In this document: piece by piece, positions 32,887-41,260 of the stretch | Layout: every line of letters starts with the position of its first letter | Numbering within the stretch: position 1 is the first letter of the stretch | NCBI RefSeq assembly: GCF_009856415.1 | Contig: NZ_WMEZ01000001.1 | Location: 372,001 to 436,000, forward strand | Reading direction: 5' to 3' | From: Halobacillus litoralis | GTDB taxonomy: Bacteria; Bacillota; Bacilli; Bacillales; Halobacillaceae | DNA length: 64,000 bases | The notes under the pieces: model-generated | Seen by the model: the letters and a program-made list of their open reading frames with translations, nothing else | What the model was told of the DNA's origin: nothing | Database searches by the model: none | Program-made: the position numbers and the translations under genes

Positions 32887-33860
32887 CGGAGATGGATACA
32901 AGAATACCTGTAACCATAGTGACGGGGTATTTGGGATCGGGAAAGACCACTTTCCTTAATCATCTACTGAAGCATACAGAAGAAAAGACAGCACTCATCG
33001 TGAACGAGTTTGGAGATATAGGGATTGATGATCAGCTCATTGAACAAACGAAAGAAGAAATCATCGAAATAAACAGTGGCTGCATCTGCTGTAATGTACG
33101 CAAAGATTTAATTGATACGTTATCCATGCTTGCGATATCCAGGGACGAGAAAATGATTGAGTTTGACCGTGTGATTATTGAAACGACAGGACTCGCTGAT
33201 CCTGCTCCTGTTGTGCAGACATTCCTGATGGATAAAGAAGTGGTCGAAGATTACTTCATCGATGTGGTTTGTACATTGGTTGATGCGAAGCATATTTCCA
33301 GACACTTGGATCAACAGGGGGAAGCTATCAATCAAATCGCTTTTGCCGACGTTGTCCTTGTCAACAAAGTGGATTTGGTAACAAAGGATCAGCTCACGGA
33401 TCTGCGAAAAAGATTGGAACGCATCAATCCCACCGCCTCTCAACACCTCTGTGAAAACAGCCGGATTTCACCAGGTGAAGTTCTTGGGATTTATTCCTTT
33501 GACTTGCAGGAAAAATTGAGAGGACATCCAGATTTTTTGAACAGCCATCACCATTCCCATGATGATGAAATATCTTCTTTGGCTCTTCGGGAAGTGAAGC
33601 CATTGAATTTGAAAAAGCTAAACCTTTGGTTATCCTTTCTCGTTCAAATTCAGGGAGAGAAGTTATACCGTTACAAAGGGGTTTTGAACATTGAGGGAAA
33701 AGAGAGACGCTTTGTTTTTCAAGGTGTTCATATGCTTTTTGCAGGCGAGGAAGCTGGTTCGTGGGGAGATGATGAGCGGGTAAGTGAGCTTGTATTTATT
33801 GGAAAGAACTTAGATAAAAAAAGTCTTACGGAACAGTTCCAGCAGTGTGTGACGGAGTAG
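32883..33860 (+). CDS. COG0523 (CobW-type) GTPase, copy 2
   Basis: About 325 residues starting at ATG 32883, overlapping the SufU-like gene by four bases, with RBS AAGGAG. Walker A GYLGSGKTT, NSGCICCNVRKDL (the CxCC metal site), Walker B-type IIETTGLADP and the G4 motif NKVD are present. A His-rich loop (HHHSHD-like, NSHHHSHDDE) near residue 220 could bind zinc. The coupling with a SufU-like protein suggests that this GTPase metallates that protein in particular (inference). Confidence 0.9.
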   Translation: MTEMDTRIPVTIVTGYLGSGKTTFLNHLLKHTEEKTALIVNEFGDIGIDDQLIEQTKEEIIEINSGCICCNVRKDLIDTLSMLAISRDEKMIEFDRVIIETTGLADPAPVVQTFLMDKEVVEDYFIDVVCTLVDAKHISRHLDQQGEAINQIAFADVVLVNKVDLVTKDQLTDLRKRLERINPTASQHLCENSRISPGEVLGIYSFDLQEKLRGHPDFLNSHHHSHDDEISSLALREVKPLNLKKLNLWLSFLVQIQGEKLYRYKGVLNIEGKERRFVFQGVHMLFAGEEAGSWGDDERVSELVFIGKNLDKKSLTEQFQQCVTE

Positions 33861-33880
33861 AAATTTTTTTACACAGTTTT

Positions 33881-33901
33881 AAATCGTAATCATTACTTTT
33901 A
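33881..33901. promoter_or_regulatory. Zur box of the YciC-like gene
   Basis: AAATCGTAATCATTAC followed by TTTTA, centred at 33891, ending 13 bases before the ATG. It is between the promoter and the RBS, so the bound repressor may act as a roadblock. Confidence 0.85.
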
Positions 33902-33914
33902 TAGGAGGGTAACA

Positions 33915-35117
33915 ATGGAGAAGAAAATACCAGTCACGGTCTTGAGTGGTTACTTAGGTTCAGGAAAAACCACGTTACTCAATCATCTATTAAACAACCG
34001 CGATGGACTTAAAATCGCTGTCATCGTCAATGACATGAGTGAAATCAATATCGACGCAGACTTAGTAGAGAAAGGCGGCCATTTTTCCAGAGTGGATGAG
34101 AATTTGGTCGAGATGTCCAATGGCTGCATCTGCTGTACGTTAAGAGAAGATTTATTGATTGAAGTGGAGAAGATTGCAAAAGCCGGGGATGTGGATTATA
34201 TCGTGATTGAGTCAACAGGCATCAGCGAGCCTGTGCCGGTTGCCCAAACCTTTTCTTATATCGATGAAGAGCTCGGAATCGACCTTACCCGGTTCTGTCG
34301 TTTGGACACGATGGTAACGGTGGTGGACGCTTACCGGTTTTGGCACGATTATGAATCCGGAGACCGTCTGTTGGACAGAAAGCAGGCGGTAGGGGAAGAG
34401 GACGAACGGAATCTTGCAGATCTGTTGATCGACCAAATTGAATTTTGCGATGTGCTTCTATTGAATAAATGCGACATGGTGACGGAGGAGCAACTGAATG
34501 CATTGACAAAAGTGGTGCGGACGGTACAGCCTGATGCGGAAATCATCCCAACTACGTTCAGTGAAATCGATCCAGAGAAGATTATCAATACGCATCGCTT
34601 TAATTTTGAAAAGGCGAGTCAATCGGCTGGGTGGCTCCAGGAATTGATGGCAGGCCCTGAGGCCCATACCCCGGAAACAGAAGAATATGGCATTCAATCT
34701 TTTGTATATAAGAGAAGGCTTCCTTTTCATTCCCAACGCTTCTACGATTGGATCGGCCGGATGCCGACTTCGATAGTAAGGGCCAAAGGAATCTCCTGGT
34801 GTGCCACAAGGAATGATCTGGCGCTTCTTTTATCACAAGCAGGTCCATCGGTTTCCATAGAACTGGTCTCCTACTGGGTAGCTGCTCTCCCGAAAGAACA
34901 AAAAGATCGTACGATTATGCAAAACCCGGATGTGTTGAACGATTGGGATGTGGAGTATGGTGATCGAATGACCAAGCTTGTCTTCATTGGAGTGGAACTT
35001 GATAAGGAAACGATTACCAAAGAGTTGGATGAGTGTTTGGTAACGCCTGAAGAGGCGGACATGGAATGGTCGGAGATGGAAGATCCATTTAACTGGGAAG
35101 TCAAATCCTACCAATGA
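33915..35117 (+). CDS. yciC: COG0523 GTPase, YciC/ZagA-like zinc metallochaperone
   Basis: 400 residues, the same length as Bacillus subtilis YciC (ZagA), and the longest of the four COG0523 proteins here. Walker A GYLGSGKTT, SNGCICCTLRED (CxCC), IESTGISEP, NKCD and the long C-terminal CobW domain are visible. The Bacillus subtilis protein delivers zinc to enzymes such as FolE under starvation in a ZTP-dependent way. The gene has its own Zur box overlapping the leader. It lies 19 bases before a dCTP deaminase gene. Confidence 0.9.
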   Translation: MEKKIPVTVLSGYLGSGKTTLLNHLLNNRDGLKIAVIVNDMSEINIDADLVEKGGHFSRVDENLVEMSNGCICCTLREDLLIEVEKIAKAGDVDYIVIESTGISEPVPVAQTFSYIDEELGIDLTRFCRLDTMVTVVDAYRFWHDYESGDRLLDRKQAVGEEDERNLADLLIDQIEFCDVLLLNKCDMVTEEQLNALTKVVRTVQPDAEIIPTTFSEIDPEKIINTHRFNFEKASQSAGWLQELMAGPEAHTPETEEYGIQSFVYKRRLPFHSQRFYDWIGRMPTSIVRAKGISWCATRNDLALLLSQAGPSVSIELVSYWVAALPKEQKDRTIMQNPDVLNDWDVEYGDRMTKLVFIGVELDKETITKELDECLVTPEEADMEWSEMEDPFNWEVKSYQ

Positions 35118-35136
35118 AAATGAAGAAGGTGACAAC

Positions 35137-35682
35137 ATGATACTATCCCGTGAGTCTATACGGAACAAGGTGGAGAAAGAGGAGTTGGGCATCAATCCAT
35201 TTATCCTGGATCATGTTCAGCCTGCTTCTGTTGACTTGACACTGGGCAGGCACTTTATGACAGTAGACGAACATAGTACAGGCCAACTGTCTTTCAAACA
35301 GAAAGCTTCCTATCGCGATATCTATATTGGCCATAATGAATCCATAATTATCCCTCCTCATTCATTTATTCTTGCGACGACGAAGGAATGGGTGAAATTA
35401 CCTGATGATCTCACCGCATTTGTCGAAGGGAGAAGTTCCATCGGGAGGATGGGGTTGTTCGTGCAGAATGCAGGCTGGGTGGATCCGGGATTTGAAGGAC
35501 GCATCACGCTGGAATTGTTCAATTCAAATCGGTGCCCGATTGAATTGACGGAGGGGTGGAGGATCTGTCAACTCGTTCTTGCCCAGATGGATCGACCGAC
35601 GAACGCCTATCAAGGTAAATATAGGGGTCAATCCAGTACAACAGCTAGTGCCGTATATCGAGATAAAGAGAATCATTTTTAA
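35137..35682 (+). CDS. dcd: dCTP deaminase-like protein (zinc-independent nucleotide enzyme)
   Basis: 181 residues of the dUTPase/dCTP deaminase trimeric family. Family marks: SVDLTLG near residue 30, the RSSIGRMGL loop with the catalytic Glu upstream (FVEGRSS), GWVDPGFEGRITLE and the C-terminal lid. Dcd converts dCTP to dUTP, a precursor for dTMP. It needs no zinc, in contrast to the dCMP deaminase normally used by Bacillus. The location 19 bases after YciC in a Zur island suggests a zinc-sparing substitution (inference). Confidence 0.88.
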   Translation: MILSRESIRNKVEKEELGINPFILDHVQPASVDLTLGRHFMTVDEHSTGQLSFKQKASYRDIYIGHNESIIIPPHSFILATTKEWVKLPDDLTAFVEGRSSIGRMGLFVQNAGWVDPGFEGRITLELFNSNRCPIELTEGWRICQLVLAQMDRPTNAYQGKYRGQSSTTASAVYRDKENHF

Positions 35683-35689
35683 AAATTTT

Positions 35690-35710
35690 AAATCGTAATG
35701 ATTATTATTA
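35690..35710. promoter_or_regulatory. Zur box before the alternative S14 gene
   Basis: AAATCGTAATGATTATTATT centred at 35700, directly adjoining the RBS AAGGAG, 16 bases before the ATG. Confidence 0.8.
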
Positions 35711-35726
35711 AAGGAGAGCATACAGA

Positions 35727-35996
35727 ATGGCTAAGAAATCTAAAGTAGCAAAAGAGAAAAAAAGACAGGAGATGGTAGCGAAATACGCGGAACTTAGAAA
35801 AGAGCTGAAAGCCAAAGGGGATGATGAAGCACTTCGAAAGCTTCCTCGTGATTCCTCTCCCACACGTTTAACAGGGAGGTGTGAAGTGACGGGAAGACCA
35901 CGTGGATATATGAGAAAGTTCAAGATGTCCCGGATCGCCTTCAGAGAATATGCACATAAAGGTCAGATTCCCGGTGTGAAAAAATCAAGCTGGTAA
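35727..35996 (+). CDS. rpsN2: Zinc-independent ribosomal protein uS14 paralogue
   Basis: 89 residues with the C-minus form of S14: the CxxC zinc motif pairs are absent and the C-terminus reads [12 protein letters not shown]. This is the YhzA/RpsN2 type that replaces the zinc-binding S14 during starvation, freeing zinc from ribosomes. RBS AAAGGAGAG. A Zur box touches the RBS. The frame stays open for a further 20 codons after the TAA. Confidence 0.95.
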   Translation: MAKKSKVAKEKKRQEMVAKYAELRKELKAKGDDEALRKLPRDSSPTRLTGRCEVTGRPRGYMRKFKMSRIAFREYAHKGQIPGVKKSSW

Positions 35997-36079
35997 GTGA
36001 CCAGTGACCGGCCTTCTGTCCCTGATGAAGAGCAGGTAGATCAGGATTATGATATCTAATGAGTAAAGGGTGAAGTCTA

Positions 36080-36484
36080 TTGGACTTACAAACAGCCATC
36101 CATACCTTAAAAGAAAAAGGATATAAACGTACAAAACAAAGAGAGAGAATGCTGAAGATTTTCATCGATCAGCATCATTATCTGGCAGCTAAAGATGTCA
36201 TAAGGGACATTCAGCAATATTTCCCTGGTGTCAGCTATGCCACCGTTTATAAAAACCTTTATCTTCTAACAGAGGAAAAGCTATTGGAAACCATAGAGAT
36301 GAATAGGGAAAAGCATTTCCGGCTTGCGCGTCCGGGCCATAAGCATCTCTTTATTTGTAAGGCATGCAGGGAAACGAAAGATATAGACCTTTGTCCGATG
36401 GAACTCATCAAGAATGATTTGGAAGGGTATGTTATTGAAAATCACAAATTTGAAGTTTATGGGATCTGTCCTCAATGTCATTGA
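36080..36484 (+). CDS. zur: Fur-family regulator, Zur
   Basis: 134 residues from TTG 36080 with RBS AAAGGGTG. The winged helix reads GVSYATVYKNLYLL; structural zinc Cys pairs are CKAC and CPQC; His and Asp residues for the regulatory site (RPGHKHLFICK) are present. With the seven boxes of GTAATnATTAC type in this region, Zur is the likely identity rather than Fur or PerR. It sits in the centre of the genes it would control, 83 bases after rpsN2. Confidence 0.87.
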   Translation: MDLQTAIHTLKEKGYKRTKQRERMLKIFIDQHHYLAAKDVIRDIQQYFPGVSYATVYKNLYLLTEEKLLETIEMNREKHFRLARPGHKHLFICKACRETKDIDLCPMELIKNDLEGYVIENHKFEVYGICPQCH

Positions 36485-36503
36485 AATGACAGGGAGCGCA
36501 TAT

Positions 36504-36524
36504 TAAAAGTAATGATTACTATTT
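36504..36524. promoter_or_regulatory. Zur box A upstream of the zinc-binding lipoprotein
   Basis: AAAAGTAATGATTACTATTT, palindromic, centred at 36514. Confidence 0.82.
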
Positions 36525-36526
36525 AC

Positions 36527-36547
36527 AAATAGTAATGGTTACGATAA
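36527..36547. promoter_or_regulatory. Zur box B upstream of the zinc-binding lipoprotein
   Basis: AAATAGTAATGGTTACGATA centred at 36537, only 23 bases from box A. Tandem boxes about two helical turns apart should give cooperative, tight repression. Confidence 0.82.
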
Positions 36548-36578
36548 TATCAAGTGTGGAATAGAAGGAGGAGAACAA

Positions 36579-38252
36579 ATGTTTAAGAAATTTTTAGGAT
36601 TATTCAGTTTATGTTTCGTGATCTTTACCATGGCTGCATGTAATGGGGAAGAGGCAAGCAGTGATGAAAGTGAAAAAGAAACGCAGGATTCAACGGAAGA
36701 GATGAAGGTGTTTACTACGGTTTATCCGCTACAGTTTTTCACAGAACAAATCGCTGGAGAGTCAGCTTCAGTAGAATCTATTCTGCCACCGGGAACCGAC
36801 CCGCATACTTATGAACCAACGACGAAAGAAATGATAGAAATCGCTGAATCGGATGCTTTCATCTATAACGGTGCAGGATTAGAGCCTTATGCGAAGAAAA
36901 TCTCTGATTCTATCGAGTCGGAAGATGTTCAAATTCTCGAAGCATCCAAAGGAATAGATTTAAAAGATCACAGTCATAACCACGGCGAAGAAGATAGCCA
37001 TGACGACCATGCTCACGGTGAGGACGACCATGCCGACGAAGAAGGTAGTCATGACGAACATTCCGGTGGTGAAGATAGCGACGAAGAGGGACATGAGAGG
37101 CATCATCATGGCGATCAGGACCCTCACGTTTGGCTGGATCCAATCCGTTCCATTGAAATGGCCGAACATATTAAAGATACATTAGTTGAAATAAACCCTG
37201 AACAGGAAGACGTATTCCTAGAAAATTTTGAGAAGCTGAAAGAAGATCTTGAACGTTTAGACGAAGAGTTCCATACGAAGATGGAAAGCCTGCCTGGGAA
37301 TAAGATTATCGTATCCCATGCCGCCTATGGCTATTGGGAAGAAAATTACGGCATAGAGCAGGTGGCGGTGTCTGGACTAAGCCCTGCGAATGAACCTTCA
37401 CAGAAGGACCTGGAAAATATCGTGAAAACGGCTGAAGAAAATGGCTTGAATCATGTCCTTTTCGAACAGAATGTCACCCCTAAAGTAGCAGAAGTTGTAC
37501 GCCAGGAAATCGACGCCGAGACGTTACGCATCCATAACTTATCTGTCTTAACAGAAGAAGATCTTGAAAATGATGAGGATTACTTCAGCCTCATGAAGCG
37601 TAACTTAGAAGTCCTTTCAACCGCTTTAGCGAATCCTTCGGCAGCTTCAGAAAACACGGAAGAATCTGAGGAGCACGATCATGACCACAGCCATGAACAT
37701 GGGCATGACGAAGAAGCGCAGAAAATTTATGACGGCTATTTTGAAGACAGCCAAGTGGAGGACCGAAAACTTTCCGATTGGGAAGGAGACTGGCAGTCGG
37801 TGTACCCACACCATAAAGACGGAACGCTTGATGAAGTCTATGCTCATAAAGCAGAAGAAGGGGACAAGACATCGGAAGAATACAAGGAATATTATGAGCA
37901 GGGGTATAAGACAGATGTGAATCGTATTGATATTCACGGAAAGACCGTCACTTTTTATGAAGATGGAAAAGAACGATCCGGGGAATATGTCTCGGATGGG
38001 TATGAAATCTTGACTTACGATAAAGGCAATAGAGGGGTAAGATATATCTTCAAACTGGAGGAAGAAGCGGAAGGCCTTCCAACGTATATTCAGTTCAGTG
38101 ACCATAGTATCTATCCAACCAAAGCGGGTCACTATCACCTGTACTGGGGCGATGACCGTGAGGCTTTGCTTGAGGAAGTGACCCACTGGCCGACCTACTA
38201 TCCATTAGATATGGATGGACAGGAGATCGCCCATGAAATGATGGCCCATTAA
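36579..38252 (+). CDS. AdcA-type zinc-binding lipoprotein: ZnuA domain fused to a ZinT domain
   Basis: 557 residues. The lipobox MAAC gives an anchored lipoprotein. The ZnuA-like solute-binding domain spans about residues 45-350, with PPGTDPHTYEP, an acidic His-rich loop (about 130-185) and DPHVWLDP. A second His-rich linker (HDHDHSHEHGHDEE) follows, then a ZinT domain (about 385-557; zinc ligand site KAGHYHLYWGDD). The same fusion is known as AdcA in streptococci. It captures extracellular zinc and hands it to an ABC permease. No znuB/znuC genes follow; they must be elsewhere. Two Zur boxes precede it. Confidence 0.93.
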   Translation: MFKKFLGLFSLCFVIFTMAACNGEEASSDESEKETQDSTEEMKVFTTVYPLQFFTEQIAGESASVESILPPGTDPHTYEPTTKEMIEIAESDAFIYNGAGLEPYAKKISDSIESEDVQILEASKGIDLKDHSHNHGEEDSHDDHAHGEDDHADEEGSHDEHSGGEDSDEEGHERHHHGDQDPHVWLDPIRSIEMAEHIKDTLVEINPEQEDVFLENFEKLKEDLERLDEEFHTKMESLPGNKIIVSHAAYGYWEENYGIEQVAVSGLSPANEPSQKDLENIVKTAEENGLNHVLFEQNVTPKVAEVVRQEIDAETLRIHNLSVLTEEDLENDEDYFSLMKRNLEVLSTALANPSAASENTEESEEHDHDHSHEHGHDEEAQKIYDGYFEDSQVEDRKLSDWEGDWQSVYPHHKDGTLDEVYAHKAEEGDKTSEEYKEYYEQGYKTDVNRIDIHGKTVTFYEDGKERSGEYVSDGYEILTYDKGNRGVRYIFKLEEEAEGLPTYIQFSDHSIYPTKAGHYHLYWGDDREALLEEVTHWPTYYPLDMDGQEIAHEMMAH

Positions 38253-38302
38253 GATACTATTCTGGTTATCATAACTATTCCGGTGATCATAGAAGGGGGA
38301 AA

Positions 38303-38334
38303 AGCTGAAGACTGAACATGGTCTTCGGCTTTTC
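38303..38334 (+). terminator. Terminator after the zinc-binding lipoprotein gene
   Basis: AGCTGAAGAC/GTCTTCGGCT (10 bases, one G-T) with an 8-base loop, then TTTCTATT. Confidence 0.78.
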
Positions 38335-38423
38335 TATTATTCGCGCATGAATACATAGGGGTGGTCAATGATCTATTCTACAAAAACACATCACACCCAA
38401 TTGGAGTATGGAGAGGAATAAGT

Positions 38424-38729
38424 ATGAAACAGACGCATAAAACGATCGATTTCACATGCAAAAGCGATTTCAACATGCCTATTGAATGGAGAAGGAAATT
38501 ACAGATCGAAGACGGCATGACCGTCACGTTTAACGTCGTGAATCATCGGATTGTTATTAAGCCCGCTTACGAAAGAACCCTGGATGTGATGAGCACGGTG
38601 GGAAGAAAAGGACTGATTTATGTACCGAAAGAAATACGTACCTACTTTGAGCGGAAAGGCTTGAAACGTTTCCATATGGATATAGAAGAAGGAGAGATGG
38701 CTGTAATCATGAAGCCTATGCAAGAATAA
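38424..38729 (+). CDS. SpoVT/AbrB-fold DNA-binding-like protein
   Basis: 101 residues from ATG 38424 (RBS GGAGAGGA); the longer frame from 38361 has no RBS. Two consecutive swapped-hairpin-type beta motifs are visible: residues 8-48 (FNMPIEWRRKLQIEDGMTV) and 52-95 (RKGLIYVPKEIRTYFERKG), each with the strand-turn pattern of AbrB/MraZ-like proteins. It may be a transition-state-type transcription factor. No Zur box precedes it, so its presence in the zinc island could be coincidental. Confidence 0.6.
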   Translation: MKQTHKTIDFTCKSDFNMPIEWRRKLQIEDGMTVTFNVVNHRIVIKPAYERTLDVMSTVGRKGLIYVPKEIRTYFERKGLKRFHMDIEEGEMAVIMKPMQE

Positions 38730-39153
38730 GGAGAATGGCTTTCAGATATTGGGAAGTATCGTTTGTGTTCCATCCCCTATGGATTTCACTACCTATCTCC
38801 CCCCATATAGGCATATGCCTCTTCCACATTGTAAACATGCTAGGAGCGAACCACCATGCCGTGGTTCGCTTTTTTTCGTTATCCATCAGGCGGCTGTCCA
38901 TACTCTTGTAAAAGAATGATTTCATGGCCTGAATGAAGGATGATATTAAAATTACTCCTGCTTTATGGTGTGCTCAGAGACTGTTGTTGATTTGAGCGTA
39001 TCCTTGGATGTTCAAGCGACCAATAGTCATCGTTCTGATGAATACCCACCTTCAAATTCGGAGTCCTACAATCGAATGAGGCCTTTGGATGAATTTTAGG
39101 AAAAGCCATTGGTTCATACGCATATTTTTCTTCTTTAGATAGTAGATTGTTTT
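38730..39153 (+). other. Non-coding gap with terminator and palindrome
   Basis: About 420 bases without a supported gene. It holds the perfect 12-base palindrome AGGCATATGCCT (38809-38820) and a strong hairpin terminator (38845-38876). The remaining 270 bases show no clear coding signature. Confidence 0.5.
38845..38876 (+). terminator. Terminator after the AbrB-like gene
   Basis: Perfect 10-base stem AGCGAACCAC/GTGGTTCGCT with a 6-base loop, followed by TTTTTT. Confidence 0.9.
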
Positions 39154-39174
39154 AAATAGTAACGTTTACGATTT
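39154..39174. promoter_or_regulatory. Zur box of the COG0523-YcgR-YcgQ operon
   Basis: AATAGTAACGTTTACGATTT, an inverted repeat centred at 39164, 25 bases before the start codon. Confidence 0.8.
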
Positions 39175-39198
39175 AACAAATGGAGGAGGATGCTGTTC

Positions 39199-40161
39199 GT
39201 GCTCATACCGACGTATATGATTAGTGGCTTCTTAGGAAGTGGAAAAACCACCGTTTTATTAAAACTGATCGAAGAATGTGAGAGGAAGAACCAACGGGTA
39301 GGGGTGATTTTGAATGAACTGGGAGAAGTGAATATCGAAAAACCTCTCTTTCAAAAACAAAACGTGAAAGAACTATTAAATGGCTGCATATGCTGTACTA
39401 TCAAGAAAGATTTAGAGACGACACTGGATGAATTGATAGAGGAGGCGCAAAGGAATAAGCTGGACCTTTTAATTATTGAAGGAACAGGCGTTTCCAACCC
39501 TCTCGAAGTGAAGAAAGTATTAGAGAATCCTGTTTATTCGTCTCATTTCCGTTTGTATTCGATGATTAGTTTGATAGACTCCAGTACCTTTTTAGAGTAT
39601 CAAAGTGTTTTTTCAAGCACTGCGGACATACGGAAACTGCTGGAAGAACAGATGACCAGCGCCGATGTCATTCTGTTAAACAAACAGGATCTTACTAAAG
39701 AGAAGACCTTAAATAAAACCATCAGGAAAATCAAAGGTCTTGCAGGAGATTCCGTTCCGATCTTTCAGACGACCTATGGGCGGGTCCCACTGGAGGAGTT
39801 ATGGAAGAGACGAATCGATCATTCTACTTCTACCCATTCTTCAACGGAAATGAGAGAAGAGGCGGCCCATTCCCATCATCATTCCGGGTTGCAGGCAATA
39901 AAGATTGCCCCCGTGCCAATGGTGAAGAAACAGGAGCTGGAACATTGGTTGAGCCACTTACCTAAAACGGTCTTACGAGGAAAAGGAGTCGTGAATCTTG
40001 CAGGGCATGAAGGACTTTATTCCTTTCAATATTCCTCCAACACCCTGGAGTTTGAAAAGATTCAACAACAAGCAGGAATTCATCCGGCCATCATTTTGAT
40101 CGGCGACCGGATCCAGCGGACCGAACTTCTGAACAGCTTCAACCGGATAGGAAAGCGATAA
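39199..40161 (+). CDS. COG0523 (CobW-type) GTPase, copy 4
   Basis: About 320 residues. GTG 39199 is preferred: GGAGGAGG abuts the ATG at 39190 with no spacer but is nine bases from the GTG. Walker A GFLGSGKTT, NGCICCTIKKDLE (CxCC), IEGTGVSNP and the G4 motif NKQD are intact; a His cluster (AHSHHHSG) lies near residue 225. It is the first gene of a Zur-boxed unit with the permease and YcgQ-like genes, and may supply or regulate that membrane complex. Confidence 0.9.
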   Translation: MLIPTYMISGFLGSGKTTVLLKLIEECERKNQRVGVILNELGEVNIEKPLFQKQNVKELLNGCICCTIKKDLETTLDELIEEAQRNKLDLLIIEGTGVSNPLEVKKVLENPVYSSHFRLYSMISLIDSSTFLEYQSVFSSTADIRKLLEEQMTSADVILLNKQDLTKEKTLNKTIRKIKGLAGDSVPIFQTTYGRVPLEELWKRRIDHSTSTHSSTEMREEAAHSHHHSGLQAIKIAPVPMVKKQELEHWLSHLPKTVLRGKGVVNLAGHEGLYSFQYSSNTLEFEKIQQQAGIHPAIILIGDRIQRTELLNSFNRIGKR

Positions 40162-40239
40162 AGGAACAGCTGAAACTTAAGGACCGCAGAATGGATGATT
40201 GATGGTGGAACGAGAATAAGCATGGGATAGGAGGAAGCT

Positions 40240-41253
40240 ATGACTTTCAGGCTTTACAACACAGTATTGGATGTGACAGCCGTTTTAGCTTTTGTTATGG
40301 TTGCTTACTTTGTTACGTATAGTCAATGGCTTGGAAAGAGTGCTTCAATGATCCTGCCCGGTTCTTTCAATCAGCTGAACACGATCTTTCTCAGTCTCAT
40401 CATTGAGGCCATTCCTTTTGTACTCATCGGCGTTCTCATTGCCGGGTGTATCCAAATGTTTATTACAGAAGAACATGTGAAGCGGTGGATCCCGCAAAAT
40501 AAGTACCGGGCGATCCTGATGGGCTGTCTGGTGGGATCTGTTTTTCCCGCGTGTGAATGTGGCATCGTCCCCATTGTCCGCCGGTTAGTAGCAAAAGGAG
40601 TGCCCTTGCCCGCGAGTATTGGATTTCTTCTGACGGGACCATTGATCAACCCGATTGTCATTTTATCTACGTATATGGCCTTTGGGAATGATATGAGAAT
40701 GGCAGGGTTACGGATGGGCGTGGGTTTTGTTGCGGCGCTGCTGATCGCCCTCTTCATCAGCACTTTATTCAAGTCCAACCAGCTCAAACATTCGGTTTCC
40801 GGTTTGTATGGTTCTGAAGGGTCCCCGCAAACAGAAGTATCGTTCATGAAAAAGCTAAAAGGAATGTGTGTCCATTCGATTGACGAATTCTTTGATATGG
40901 GAAAGTACTTAATCATTGGTGCTTTCGTTGCTGCCTTTGTTCAAACGTATGTACAAGCCCAGTCCCTCTTTTTGTTCGGCGAAGGATTGATGGGGGCGAC
41001 GGTCGTCATGATGGGACTTGCTTTCGTGTTGTCCTTATGTTCAGAGGCGGACGCTTTTATCGGAGCATCCTTCAGCAGTTTGTTCCCTTCCGGCGCTGTT
41101 TTAGCCTTCTTAATCTATGGACCTATGATCGATTTGAAAAATACCATCATGTTGTTGAGTGTGTTCAAATCCAGGTTCGTGTTCACATTGTTCCTTTCCA
41201 TCACGGTCATTGTTTTCGTATGTACGATCACTATATCTATGGTGGGCAGGTGA
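40240..41253 (+). CDS. ycgR: YcgR-like permease (DUF318/ArsP-type family)
   Basis: 337 residues with about eight transmembrane segments. The signature ACECGIVPIVRRLVAKGVPL followed by GPLINPIVILSTYMAFG is characteristic of the PF03773 permeases. In Bacillus subtilis ycgR and ycgQ are in the Zur regulon and are thought to form a zinc-related membrane pair. Here they follow a COG0523 gene 79 bases downstream, without a terminator between. Direction and substrate are unproved. Confidence 0.85.
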   Translation: MTFRLYNTVLDVTAVLAFVMVAYFVTYSQWLGKSASMILPGSFNQLNTIFLSLIIEAIPFVLIGVLIAGCIQMFITEEHVKRWIPQNKYRAILMGCLVGSVFPACECGIVPIVRRLVAKGVPLPASIGFLLTGPLINPIVILSTYMAFGNDMRMAGLRMGVGFVAALLIALFISTLFKSNQLKHSVSGLYGSEGSPQTEVSFMKKLKGMCVHSIDEFFDMGKYLIIGAFVAAFVQTYVQAQSLFLFGEGLMGATVVMMGLAFVLSLCSEADAFIGASFSSLFPSGAVLAFLIYGPMIDLKNTIMLLSVFKSRFVFTLFLSITVIVFVCTITISMVGR

Positions 41254-41260
41254 GTAGGCG

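Noticed and set aside
36970-37120. Apparent short repeats in GAC/CAT-rich sequence, considered as a CRISPR-like or microsatellite array
   Set aside because: They are codons of the His/Asp/Glu-rich metal-binding loop of the ZnuA domain, without fixed repeat-spacer lengths.
37647-38186. 179-codon minus-strand open frame opposite the ZinT domain
   Set aside because: Shadow of the zinc-binding lipoprotein; hydrophobic run results from antisense of acidic codons.
31592-39174. Boxes considered as Fur, PerR or MntR sites
   Set aside because: The TCGTAATnATTACGA-like core and the zinc-related gene content fit Zur better than the iron, peroxide or manganese consensus sequences.
40371-40916. 181-codon minus-strand open frame opposite the YcgR-like permease
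   Set aside because: Antisense of transmembrane coding sequence without RBS.
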